Shown: piece after piece, positions 53,501 through 62,194 of the stretch
How positions within the stretch are numbered: the first letter of the stretch is position 1
Layout: every line of letters starts with the position of its first letter
Source of the DNA: Gammaproteobacteria bacterium
GTDB lineage: Bacteria; Pseudomonadota; Gammaproteobacteria; CAISUE01
Reading direction: 5' to 3'
Length of the DNA: 64,000 nucleotides
NCBI GenBank assembly: GCA_021156105.1
Contig: JAJNBD010000002.1
Span: forward strand, 123,701-187,700
Position numbers and translations under genes: made by a program
Notes under the pieces: generated by a model
What the model saw: the letters and a program-made list of their open reading frames with translations, nothing else
Told to the model about the DNA's origin: nothing
Database searches by the model: none

Positions 53501-54670
53501 ATGACTATTTTTAAATTACCTGACTTAGGCGAAGGTTTGCCCGATGCGGAAATTCATGCTTGGCATGTTAAAGTAGGTGATAGCGTAAAAGTTGACCAAT
53601 TATTAGTGTCAGTAGAAACGGCAAAAGCTGTTGTTGATGTTCCCTCACCTTGTGCAGGTAAAATTAAAAAACTTTATGGCAATGTCGGTGATATTATTGC
53701 GACCGGTGGTCCATTAGTTGAATTTGAAGCAAGTGATGCTCCAATAGTAAGCAAAGAGATGCCTAAATCTCATGATAAGGGAAGCGTGGCTGGTCGTGTG
53801 CAGGTTGGTGATGCTGTGATCGAAGAAAATCCACTAGGCATTGTCAGTCATAAAGTTAAACGAGCTGATGGAATTAAAGTATTGCCCGCTGTGCGAAATA
53901 TGGCGCGGCAGTTAGGGGTGGATTTAACCCAAGTCAAAGGTAGTGGTATTGGTGGCAATATTACACTTGATGATGTAAAAAAGGCAGCAGTGGGGGAAGT
54001 GCTTTCTAGTGCGCCAAAATCAAGTACAGCACCAGAAGGCTATGAAAGCCTGCGTGGTGTGCGTCGAGCGATGGCTCAAGCAATGGCACAATCGCACCGT
54101 GAGGTTGTGCCGGTAACCATTATTGATGATGCAAAATTATATCAGTGGCGCACAAAGCAAGATATTACTGCGCGTGTCGTTCGGGCGCTGTGTAAAGCTT
54201 GTGCAGCAGAACCGGCGCTAAATGCGCATTTTGATACAAGCTCAATGAGCCGCAAATTATTTGCAGAGGTTAATCTTGGTGTTGCGTTGGATTCTCCAGA
54301 TGGTTTATTTGTCCCAGTGATTAAAAATGCAGCAAAAGCGACGCCGAAAAAAATCCGTGAAATTATTGATCAATATAAGAAACAAGTCGGCGATCGCAGT
54401 ATTCCTAAAGAAAATCTGCAAGGTGCGACCATTATGTTGTCCAACTTTGGTATGTTTGCAGGTCGTTATGCAACGCCTATTATTGTACCGCCCTTGGTAG
54501 CAATTTTAGGTTGTGGCAGAATTCAAGAGCAGGTTATTGTGGTTGATGGTGGCGCAGAAATTCACCGAGTTATGCCGCTATCATTAACTTTTGACCACCG
54601 TGCCATTACAGGTGGTGAAGCAACAAGGTTTTTAGGGACATTTATTGCAGACTTAGAAAAAGCAAAGTAA
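53501..54670 (+). CDS. 2-oxoacid dehydrogenase E2 acyltransferase (single lipoyl domain)
   Basis: The 389-residue protein has one lipoyl domain (lipoylated Lys42 in VETAKAVVDV), a peripheral-subunit-binding domain at about 125-160 (LPAVRNMARQLGVDL, KGSGIGGNI) and the catalytic domain. The active-site block FDHRAITGG near the C-terminus has the His, but the usual Asp of HxxxDG reads Thr, a variant I recall from some E2 proteins. E1 and E3 genes are not adjacent, so the complex (pyruvate or branched-chain) is undetermined. GGAG precedes the ATG. Confidence 0.88.
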   Translation: MTIFKLPDLGEGLPDAEIHAWHVKVGDSVKVDQLLVSVETAKAVVDVPSPCAGKIKKLYGNVGDIIATGGPLVEFEASDAPIVSKEMPKSHDKGSVAGRVQVGDAVIEENPLGIVSHKVKRADGIKVLPAVRNMARQLGVDLTQVKGSGIGGNITLDDVKKAAVGEVLSSAPKSSTAPEGYESLRGVRRAMAQAMAQSHREVVPVTIIDDAKLYQWRTKQDITARVVRALCKACAAEPALNAHFDTSSMSRKLFAEVNLGVALDSPDGLFVPVIKNAAKATPKKIREIIDQYKKQVGDRSIPKENLQGATIMLSNFGMFAGRYATPIIVPPLVAILGCGRIQEQVIVVDGGAEIHRVMPLSLTFDHRAITGGEATRFLGTFIADLEKAK

Positions 54671-54729
54671 ATAAATCCTGGCTTACGGAGCGCGAACGTT
54701 AGTAAGCAGTAAAATCCAAAAGAAATATT

Positions 54730-56460
54730 ATGAAAAATCTTGATTTTTATTTTCCCAGTCAGCTCAAGGTCAAATTCAAATTGAATTTTTGGGACCTAGG
54801 GATTATGGTCGCTATTTTAGGCTTGATCGTGCTTATCGCTGGCGCCACAAAACAGTTTGAGCTTCCTTTCAAGCTTGGCCAGCCAGTACAAATTTCTTTA
54901 AGCCCTGGGGCACTGCCTGGTTATGCTTTGCAAACAGTTCTGCGTTTGTTAATTGCCTTATGCGGCTCAGTGCTTTTTACTTTTATCTTTGCAACATGGG
55001 CGGCAAAAAGCCGTCAAGCAGAAAAGTTTATTATTCCTTCTATTGATATTCTACAGTCCGTTCCAGTGTTAGCTTTTTTATCCTTAACGATCGTTGGCTT
55101 TATTAAATTATTTCCGAATAGTTTAATGGGGCCAGAAAGTGCAGTAATTTTTGCGATCTTTACAGCGCAGGCTTGGAATATGGCGCTAAGCTTTTATCAA
55201 AGTTTAAAGACGGTGCCAAGAGACTATATTGAAGCGGCAGATGTATTTGGTTTATCAGCTTGGCAGCGCTTTTGGCGTATCGAAGTACCTTTTGCTACAC
55301 CTGCTTTGTTATGGAATATGATGCTCTCTATGTCGCAAAGTTGGTTTGCGCTGGTGGCATCAGAAGCGATTCAAGTGTCTGATCAAATGATTGCCATCCC
55401 GGGCATTGGCTCTTACATTGGATTTGCGCTCAAGCAAGCAAATGGTCATGCGATTTTTTATGCCATTATCACCATGCTATTAGTCATTCTTTTATATGAT
55501 CAACTTATGTTTCGGCCTTTAGTCAAATGGGCGGAAAAATTTAAAATTGAGCAAACCTCCTCTGAAAAATCGAGCAGTTCATGGGTAATGACAGCTTGGG
55601 CACGCACAGCGCTATTACAAAAATTTGGTGCTTGGTTTGGTGCGCAAGTTGAAAAACTTATTAATATAAAAATATTTCGTGGCCGTCCTCGTGCCTATGA
55701 TACTTTGGCAGGGAAATATTATCGCGGTATTGATTGGTTTTGGAATGCAGTATTAACCATATTTGTAATTTGTGCAGTGCTTGTCTTATGGCGTTTCGTG
55801 CGTCAACAAGTCAGTGTTGCAGAGATGCTGCATGTGGTTGTGCTAGGGTTTTATACTTGGTTGCGGGTGTTAGCAACTGTCATTATTAGCTCATTAATTT
55901 GGGTGCCAATTGCTGTGTGGGTGGGCTTAAGGCCAAAGCTTGCGGGTTATGTTCAGCCAGTTGCTCAGTTTTTATGTGCGTTCCCAGCTTATTTATTATT
56001 CCCCATTGTTGTTGCTTTAATCGTCCGTTTTGGTTTAAATGTTAATATTTGGACGACGCCATTAATGATATTAGGGGCACAGTGGTATATTCTTTTTAAC
56101 GTGATTGCAGGTACAGCAGCAATCCCCAAAGATTTAAAACAAGCAACAGAAAATTTAGGCGTTAAAGGCTGGCTATGGTGGCGCAAGCTAATTTTGCCCG
56201 CTATTTTCCCGTATTATATTACCGGCGCCATTACCGCAGCTGGTGGCGCATGGAATACAAGTATCGTGGCAGAAGTGATTACTTGGGGGAAAACAAGCCT
56301 TGAAGCGCAAGGGTTGGGAGCTTATATTACGCATTTTACCGGTGATTTTGCCCATACTGTGTTAGGGGTGGGCGCAATGTGCTTATTTGTGTTTATCTTG
56401 AACCATGTTATGTGGCGGCCATTATATCGGTTGGCGGTTACACGCTTTCAAATGGAATAA
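54730..56460 (+). CDS. Duplicated ABC transporter permease (anion/TauC-like)
   Basis: The 576-residue protein contains two BPD_transp_1 permease units in one chain, with about twelve helices in all. Each unit has its EAA-type loop: DYIEAADVFGLSAWQRFWRIEVP near residue 165 and DLKQATENLGVKGWLWWRKLILP near 470. This is the layout of the duplicated permeases related to nitrate/taurine importers. No ATPase or binding protein follows; the next gene is an unrelated exported protein. The substrate cannot be told. Confidence 0.85.
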   Translation: MKNLDFYFPSQLKVKFKLNFWDLGIMVAILGLIVLIAGATKQFELPFKLGQPVQISLSPGALPGYALQTVLRLLIALCGSVLFTFIFATWAAKSRQAEKFIIPSIDILQSVPVLAFLSLTIVGFIKLFPNSLMGPESAVIFAIFTAQAWNMALSFYQSLKTVPRDYIEAADVFGLSAWQRFWRIEVPFATPALLWNMMLSMSQSWFALVASEAIQVSDQMIAIPGIGSYIGFALKQANGHAIFYAIITMLLVILLYDQLMFRPLVKWAEKFKIEQTSSEKSSSSWVMTAWARTALLQKFGAWFGAQVEKLINIKIFRGRPRAYDTLAGKYYRGIDWFWNAVLTIFVICAVLVLWRFVRQQVSVAEMLHVVVLGFYTWLRVLATVIISSLIWVPIAVWVGLRPKLAGYVQPVAQFLCAFPAYLLFPIVVALIVRFGLNVNIWTTPLMILGAQWYILFNVIAGTAAIPKDLKQATENLGVKGWLWWRKLILPAIFPYYITGAITAAGGAWNTSIVAEVITWGKTSLEAQGLGAYITHFTGDFAHTVLGVGAMCLFVFILNHVMWRPLYRLAVTRFQME

Positions 56461-56493
56461 TTTTTTGACTGTATGATTAGTGAGAAAAGAAAT

Positions 56494-57279
56494 ATGCTAG
56501 GCAGATATTTTTTGTTATTGGTTTTTGGTGTGGCAGATGTTGCTTTTGCCCAAGAGGTAGCGACATCACAAAATATGGTGCTGCCTCAAGATGCAACACC
56601 ATCGTCTATTAGTTTGCCTGGGCAAGCCTTAATCGAAGGGACTTTGCCTGGCTTGGCGGGCGGCATTAATGTGCCAAGTGTGCAACAGTGCGTGGCGAAG
56701 ATTCATGCTAATTGCGATGCTTTACCAACCTGGGAGCAAAAAGATCTCTGCACCCAACAGCTTTTACAAGCCAATGATGCGCTATGTGCGCAGACGCAAT
56801 TGCTCTATCAAAAATATGGCATGCTGCCTAATAAGGTCCAAGCATTTGGTCCTGTTATCGTATTTACCTTGCTGCATATTGGTGATGGGCAAGAAAGCTT
56901 TCATATGATCGACCAAAACGGAAATTTAATTGGTTTAGCAGATGATCAAAATCCAGTCATTTCTCAAAATACTAATTTTTTAACGGTACAAAAAATTAAC
57001 CCTGGCGCTGGTATGCTACCAGCTATTTCTGGCAAAGCCAGTGAAGTTCCTCAAGTCGTAATGCCCACAGCGCTTGGCAATAAAAAAGGGGAGTCAGATA
57101 AGATGCAATTAATCTTTCCGCAGATGATTAATGTGCCACCATGCATGGCTTGCCAAACGGTTGCAGTGGCAGATATCGCTTATCTTTTCTCTTATCCTGC
57201 AGGAAATTTTTTAGGTATTAAATGGTTAAAAATGGAGCCAGTGCCAAAGGTTAAACCAGATGTTGTTGATCAGGATTAG
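56494..57279 (+). CDS. Exported hypothetical protein
   Basis: With the ATG at 56494 the protein has 261 residues and a signal peptide (MLGRYFLLLVFGVADVAFA, cleavage before QE). The mature part is rich in Pro, Gln and Gly, with a Cys-containing segment (VQQCVAKIHANCDALP, KDLCTQQL, DALCAQT) and a C-terminal CMACQ motif. No domain recognised. It follows the permease by about 30 bases but does not look like a substrate-binding protein. Confidence 0.6.
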   Translation: MLGRYFLLLVFGVADVAFAQEVATSQNMVLPQDATPSSISLPGQALIEGTLPGLAGGINVPSVQQCVAKIHANCDALPTWEQKDLCTQQLLQANDALCAQTQLLYQKYGMLPNKVQAFGPVIVFTLLHIGDGQESFHMIDQNGNLIGLADDQNPVISQNTNFLTVQKINPGAGMLPAISGKASEVPQVVMPTALGNKKGESDKMQLIFPQMINVPPCMACQTVAVADIAYLFSYPAGNFLGIKWLKMEPVPKVKPDVVDQD

Positions 57280-57309
57280 TATTGCTGACCTACGAGGATA
57301 AAATAGTGT

Positions 57310-57495
57310 ATGAATAATAAATTACTTGAAATTTTAGTTTGCCCTATTTGCAAAGGCAAGTTGGTTTTTAATGAAGAAAAAACAGAGCTGATTTGTAAAT
57401 TTGATCGTTTGGCATTTCCTATTAAAGACGAGATTCCTGTGATGCTGGAAGATGAAGCAAGGAAGCTAAGCTTAGAGGAAGTGGAGCAATGCTAG
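57310..57495 (+). CDS. Trm112-like zinc ribbon protein (YcaR)
   Basis: The 61-residue protein begins [16 protein letters not shown], a CPxC zinc knuckle, with [18 protein letters not shown] at the C-terminus, the standard pattern of the Trm112/YcaR family. In enterics ycaR sits next to kdsB, as it does here with a 7-base overlap. Function is probably chaperone-like or regulatory; unproven in bacteria. Confidence 0.93.
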   Translation: MNNKLLEILVCPICKGKLVFNEEKTELICKFDRLAFPIKDEIPVMLEDEARKLSLEEVEQC

Positions 57496-58235
57496 ATTTT
57501 CACATTGTGATTCCAGCACGCTATGCCTCTACACGCTTGCCGGGAAAGCTCCTGAAGCCTTTAGCGAACAAGCCTTTGCTGCAACATACTTACGAGCGAG
57601 CGCTTGAGGCTGGGGCGGCTTCCGTCACGATTGCGACAGATCATGAAGACATTGCCAAAGCTATGCAAGATTGTGGTGCTAAGGTTTTGATGACTAAACC
57701 AGGCCATGAAAATGGCACGGACCGTATTGCTGAAGCGGTAGATTTATTAGGTTTAGCCGATGATTCGATTGTGGTAAATCTTCAAGGCGATGAACCATTA
57801 ATGCCTGCGACATTATTAACGCAAGTAGCACATAATTTGGCTAAACATCCAGCCGCTGCTATTGCAACCATTGCTGAGCCTATTTTGCATCGAGAAGAAT
57901 TATTGAATAAAGCGGTGACAAAAGTAATCTTTGATAAGCATGGCTATGCTTTATATTTTTCACGTGCGCCAATCCCTTTCGATAGAGATAATGTTGATGA
58001 ACGCTTAGTGCTGGCAGAATATTTTCGTCATTTAGGATTATATGCTTATCGGGTAAGTTTTTTACGAGCTTATCAAAGCTTGACGCCAGTGGCGATAGAA
58101 AACCTTGAAAAGCTTGAACAGCTACGCGCGCTTTATTATGGTTATAAAATTCATGTTGAACGAGCTAAAGCGTATTGCCCGCCAGGTGTTGATACGCAAG
58201 AAGACTTTGATAAGATAGCCGCATTAATTGCTTAA
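57489..58235 (+). CDS. kdsB: CMP-KDO synthetase
   Basis: KdsB activates KDO with CTP for LPS inner-core synthesis. The 248-residue protein opens [22 protein letters not shown], then [42 protein letters not shown] and FSRAPIPF, and ends [11 protein letters not shown]. All are KdsB signature blocks. It shares 7 bases with the Trm112-like gene. Confidence 0.97.
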   Translation: MLDFHIVIPARYASTRLPGKLLKPLANKPLLQHTYERALEAGAASVTIATDHEDIAKAMQDCGAKVLMTKPGHENGTDRIAEAVDLLGLADDSIVVNLQGDEPLMPATLLTQVAHNLAKHPAAAIATIAEPILHREELLNKAVTKVIFDKHGYALYFSRAPIPFDRDNVDERLVLAEYFRHLGLYAYRVSFLRAYQSLTPVAIENLEKLEQLRALYYGYKIHVERAKAYCPPGVDTQEDFDKIAALIA

Positions 58236-58245
58236 AAAATTCATT

Positions 58246-59073
58246 ATGACAGATCACTTAAAAGATTCGCCGCTTGGAAAAATCTCTTCCTATCAAGATC
58301 AGTATGAGGCTGGTTTACTTTTTGCTATTCCTCGGCTAGAGAAGCGGCAGGAGCTTGGTATTACAGGTGCCTGGCCGTTTTATGGTGAAGATCTTTGGAC
58401 AGCCTATGAGGTTTCTTGGTTATCACCCAGTGGAAAACCAGAAGTCGCTATTGCGGAATGGACTATTCCAGCAGATTCCCCTTACTTGATAGAATCTAAA
58501 TCGATCAAGCTATATTTAAATTCTTTTAACCAAACGGTATTTAACGACTGTCCAAGCGTTGCTGCCACTATTAGTAAAGATTTAAGTGAAGCCGCAGGGA
58601 GAGTAGTAAGCGTTCAGTTATTTTCTTTGGATGAATATTTTGAAAAGCGCCCACTGACTAAGTTTGATGGGGTATGTTTGGATCAGCAAAACGTGGCCAT
58701 CCAAACGTATGAGAACAGTATTAATTTGTTAAGAACGGAATCAGAAGAGCAAGTGCATGAAGTGCTTTATTCTGATTTATTAAAATCGAATTGCTTGGTA
58801 ACCGGTCAGCCAGATTGGGGCAGTGTGCAAATTGCATATACTGGGGCAAAAATTGACCGCCAAGCGTTGCTGCAATATTTAGTGAGTTTTCGTTTGCATA
58901 ATGAATTCCATGAACAGTGTGTCGAGCGCATTTTTACTGACATCTGGCGTGCTTGTGCGCCAAAAATGCTAAGTGTTTATGCGCGCTATACCCGCCGTGG
59001 TGGTTTAGATATTAATCCAATCCGTAGTTCAGTGCCAATGACTGCGCCAAAAATCCGTTTGGCAAGGCAGTAA
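58246..59073 (+). CDS. queF: NADPH-dependent preQ0 reductase QueF
   Basis: QueF reduces 7-cyano-7-deazaguanine to preQ1 for the queuosine tRNA modification. The 275-residue length is the bimodular QueF type. SKSIKLYLNSFNQTVF is the QueF signature and LLKSNCLVTGQPDWGSV contains the catalytic Cys; FHEQCVERIF is typical of the C-terminal half. The ATG at 58246 is preferred over the TTG at 58228, which overlaps kdsB. Confidence 0.94.
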   Translation: MTDHLKDSPLGKISSYQDQYEAGLLFAIPRLEKRQELGITGAWPFYGEDLWTAYEVSWLSPSGKPEVAIAEWTIPADSPYLIESKSIKLYLNSFNQTVFNDCPSVAATISKDLSEAAGRVVSVQLFSLDEYFEKRPLTKFDGVCLDQQNVAIQTYENSINLLRTESEEQVHEVLYSDLLKSNCLVTGQPDWGSVQIAYTGAKIDRQALLQYLVSFRLHNEFHEQCVERIFTDIWRACAPKMLSVYARYTRRGGLDINPIRSSVPMTAPKIRLARQ

Positions 59074-59151
59074 CCATTTTAAAATCTCAAGATTTATGCT
59101 ATAAATGGCGCTGCTAGCAAACATTTGTCTATAGGGAAAGGGCGCTGCCTT

Positions 59152-60399
59152 ATGCGAAAAAAATTAACCAAAAAAATTGAAAAAAATTTATTAGTTGGCT
59201 TAGATATTGGAACTTCAAAAGTTGTGACTTTAGTTGGCGAAGTTGATCTTGATGGTAAAATCAATTTAATTAGTATTGGCTCTCATCCTTCAAAAGGCTT
59301 AAAACGTGGTGTTGTTGTCAATATTGACTCCACCGTAGCCTCCATCCAAAGTTCTGTTGAAATGGCTGAAAATACTGCTGAATGCCAGATTCATTCCGCT
59401 TATACGGGTATTTCGGGTAGCCATGTTAAAAGTTTTAACTCGCACGGGATTGTGGCAATCCGTGACCAAGAAGTGACACAAGCTGATGTTGATCGTGTTT
59501 TAGATGCAGCTCGTGCTGTTGCGATTCCAGCGGATCAAAAAATTCTTCATGTATTACCGCAAGAGTATATTATTGATAATCAAGGCGGCATTCGCGAGCC
59601 AATAGGTATGTCAGGTGTGCGCTTAGAAGCCAATGTACATATGGTGACGGGCTCGGTTAGTGCCGCACAAAATATTGTCAAATGTATTAAACGTTGTGGC
59701 CTTGAAGTGGCCGACGTGATATTAGAGCAATTAGCGTCAAGTTATGCTGTGCTGTCTGAAGATGAAAAAGAATTAGGTGTATGCTTAGTGGACATTGGGG
59801 CGGGTACGACAGATATTGCTGTGTTTGTGGATGGTGCAATTCGTCATACGGCGGTCATTCCTATTGCTGGTGATCAAGTGACAAGCGATATTGCCGTTGC
59901 TTTGAGAACGCCAACGGCTAGTGCTGAAGCGATTAAAATGAAATATGCTTCTGCTTTGGCGGAAGATATTCCAGGCGATGAAACTATTGAAGTGGATGGG
60001 GTTGGTGAGCGTCCAGGTCGTACCATTTCACGCAAGCACTTGGCTGAAGTGGTTGAGGCACGCTATGAAGAATTATTTAATTTGGTGAAAGCAGAGCTTA
60101 AGCGCAGTGGTTTTGAACGTCGTATTTCTGCCGGTATTGTGTTAACGGGTGGCGCTTCTAGTGTTGAAGGAGGCTTGGTGCTTGCTGAATCCATTTTTAA
60201 ATTGCCTGTGCGTTTAGGGGTGCCGATGGGCGTTTCTGGTTTACCTGAAATTATTCATAACCCTTCTTATGCAACTGGCGTTGGTCTATTGCTTTATGCT
60301 TTGCAAGAACAAAATGCGCCGTTGCCTGAAGAATTTTCTGGTGCTGGTGTAAAAGCTTTATTGGCGCGTATGAAAGCTTGGTTTGGCAGTAATTTTTAA
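59152..60399 (+). CDS. ftsA: Cell division protein FtsA
   Basis: FtsA tethers FtsZ filaments to the membrane. The 415-residue actin-like protein shows LLVGLDIGTSKVVTLVGEV (phosphate 1), the 1C domain with GISGSHVKSFNSHG, VCLVDIGAGTTDIAVFVDG (phosphate 2), GIVLTGGASSVEG (adenosine) and the C-terminal amphipathic helix ALLARMKAWFGSNF. The ATG at 59152 follows GGGAAAGGG. Neither ftsQ nor ftsZ is adjacent; the neighbours are queF and an enoyl-CoA hydratase, so it lies outside a dcw cluster. Confidence 0.95.
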   Translation: MRKKLTKKIEKNLLVGLDIGTSKVVTLVGEVDLDGKINLISIGSHPSKGLKRGVVVNIDSTVASIQSSVEMAENTAECQIHSAYTGISGSHVKSFNSHGIVAIRDQEVTQADVDRVLDAARAVAIPADQKILHVLPQEYIIDNQGGIREPIGMSGVRLEANVHMVTGSVSAAQNIVKCIKRCGLEVADVILEQLASSYAVLSEDEKELGVCLVDIGAGTTDIAVFVDGAIRHTAVIPIAGDQVTSDIAVALRTPTASAEAIKMKYASALAEDIPGDETIEVDGVGERPGRTISRKHLAEVVEARYEELFNLVKAELKRSGFERRISAGIVLTGGASSVEGGLVLAESIFKLPVRLGVPMGVSGLPEIIHNPSYATGVGLLLYALQEQNAPLPEEFSGAGVKALLARMKAWFGSNF

Positions 60400-60415
60400 T
60401 AAATCTCAATAGGGG

Positions 60416-60442
60416 TGGAATAAGCCAGGCAGGTTTATTCCA
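60416..60442 (+). terminator. Probable terminator after ftsA
   Basis: TGGAATAA at 60416-60423 pairs with TTATTCCA at 60435-60442, an 8-base stem 17 bases after the ftsA stop. No T-run follows, so efficiency is unclear. Confidence 0.45.
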
Positions 60443-60482
60443 TCAATAGCCTTATTTTAAAAATCCAGCCGCGAGGTGTTGC

Positions 60483-61277
60483 TTGTCTTTTCAAACTCTC
60501 TCTGTTGAATATCCCCAAAGCAATATCTTAATTGTGCGTTTGATGAATGCCGAAGAAAAATATACTTTTTCTGAGCGTGTGGTTGCTGATCTATTAAGTC
60601 TTTTTGAAAAAATTAAAACGGATGAAAAACTTGCTGCACTTATCCTTACAGGGAGCGAAAAGTATTTTTGCACGGGGGGAGATTTGCGTGCCATGCAAAA
60701 TCTGCAAGCGGGTATGTTCGGCGGCACTCCTGAAGAAATTGAACAAAAATATCAGCAAGGTATTCAGCGTGTCATTAATGAACTGTATCACTTACCAATG
60801 CCAACCATTGCTGCGATTAACGGCGCAGCCGTAGGCGCAGGTCTAGGTTTAGCACTGGCTTGCGATATGCGTATTGCGGTTAAACAAGCCAAACTTGCTG
60901 AAAGTTTTACCCGTATTGGCTTAATTGCTGGTGATGGCGATGCTTGGTTATTGCCACGCCTAGTTGGTTATGCCAATGCCGCTTATCTAACGTTTACCAG
61001 TGACATGATGAGTGCTGAAAAAGCATTACAAATTGGTCTAGTCAACGATGTGTGTGACGTAGACACTTTGCTGACAAACGTATTAAACATTGCCGAAAGA
61101 ATTGCTGACCATCCCATTAAAGCGGTGCGTCAAATGAAGCAACTATTACAACAAAGTGAACGGCAAAGCTTGGCAGAAAGTTTACAAGCAGCAGCAAAAG
61201 TGCAAGGCCATTTGCACCATAGTGTTGAACATCAGCAAAAAGTGGCAGAGTTATTGCTTAAAACAAAAACGATTTAA
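60483..61277 (+). CDS. Enoyl-CoA hydratase/isomerase family protein
   Basis: The 264-residue crotonase-fold protein has FCTGGDLRAMQN (first oxyanion-hole block) and AAINGAAVGAGLGLALACDMRIA (second). The AESFTRIGLIAGDGDAWLLPRLVG stretch resembles PaaG-type isomerases more than classic hydratases. The start is a TTG with GAGG seven or eight bases upstream. It probably acts in fatty-acid or phenylacetate-type degradation. The exact reaction is not predictable. Confidence 0.87.
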   Translation: MSFQTLSVEYPQSNILIVRLMNAEEKYTFSERVVADLLSLFEKIKTDEKLAALILTGSEKYFCTGGDLRAMQNLQAGMFGGTPEEIEQKYQQGIQRVINELYHLPMPTIAAINGAAVGAGLGLALACDMRIAVKQAKLAESFTRIGLIAGDGDAWLLPRLVGYANAAYLTFTSDMMSAEKALQIGLVNDVCDVDTLLTNVLNIAERIADHPIKAVRQMKQLLQQSERQSLAESLQAAAKVQGHLHHSVEHQQKVAELLLKTKTI

Positions 61278-61338
61278 ATTATTAAGCTATTTTTCCTGAA
61301 TGTTAAAAAAATAACAACTAAAATTTAAAGGGGCCATT

Positions 61339-62094
61339 ATGTTTCATAAAAGCAGAGCGCCTGATTCTCCTGGATCTCCGCATTATGCGCAAGAGACTAA
61401 GAGTTCTTTGCAGCGGAAGCGCGAAAAAAGAAAAGCTAGACGCAGTCACATAGCGCAGGATTCTCAAGAGTCGCTGCCTTTGCTTTCTTCTGCCTCGCAA
61501 GAATCGCCAATACTTGCGGTGCCTGAAGCGGTTAGCTCGCCTTTTTTTATGAAACCTAGAAGGATGTATGCCATTAGCCCGGATGTTTCACGCACTGCCT
61601 CTCCTTCTGGTGCGAAAAAAGAATTATCCTCAGCGAAGACGCCACCCGCAAGAGCCACGCCACTATTATCGCCTGAGGATCAGCAAGCAGCGATAAGTTT
61701 GCTTAAGGCTGAGGCCGTTGATGATATTAAATACTTTCTTGGAAACTTTATTGGGATTAGGCCTGAGTCACCGGTGTTTGGGCGAGAAGAATATGAGCAG
61801 GATATGCAACTATGGGGCGAGCTTGAGCGCTTGCGACAAGAACTGCTGCTTTCTTTGGATGTTTTGCAGACTAAATTAAATTCTTCAACAAGATTAGATC
61901 TCATACAGGAACTGGCTAATAAATGTGAATGCCTTTTTGTGGCAATTAGACATGGTGTAAGAACCGTACCTGAAAAAACACAAGCGTTAGAAGATTGGTT
62001 AAGAGAAGAAAGAACAGGGGTGTTATTTTCAATGCTAACGATAAAAATAGACAATATTATTACACTCAGACAACCACGCCTTAGTTTTTCTTAA
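61339..62094 (+). CDS. Orphan protein with disordered Ser/Pro-rich N-terminus
   Basis: The 251-residue protein has a basic, Ser/Pro-rich, probably unstructured N-terminal part (about 1-110) and a helical C-terminal part (about 115-240; LLKAEAVDDIKYFLGNF, ELERLRQELLLSLDVLQTKL). No domain recognised. AAAGGGG precedes the ATG. The layout resembles the gene at 63276, and both flank the CaaX-type protein. By class and setting it could be a secreted effector; this is an inference. Confidence 0.6.
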   Translation: MFHKSRAPDSPGSPHYAQETKSSLQRKREKRKARRSHIAQDSQESLPLLSSASQESPILAVPEAVSSPFFMKPRRMYAISPDVSRTASPSGAKKELSSAKTPPARATPLLSPEDQQAAISLLKAEAVDDIKYFLGNFIGIRPESPVFGREEYEQDMQLWGELERLRQELLLSLDVLQTKLNSSTRLDLIQELANKCECLFVAIRHGVRTVPEKTQALEDWLREERTGVLFSMLTIKIDNIITLRQPRLSFS

Positions 62095-62158
62095 TTGAAC
62101 TGCCAGGTTAAGAGGCTATACCAATTTGCTTTAAGATTGCAGCCGTTGCAAGCGAGAT

Positions 62159-62182
62159 ATGGCCAGTTTGTAAGCTGGCCAT
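62159..62182. terminator. Palindromic hairpin between convergent orphan genes
   Basis: ATGGCCAG (62159-62166) and CTGGCCAT (62175-62182) form a perfect 8-base stem with an 8-base loop between the two converging orphan genes, suiting a shared terminator. Confidence 0.55.
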
Positions 62183-62194
62183 CGTCATTAGCAT

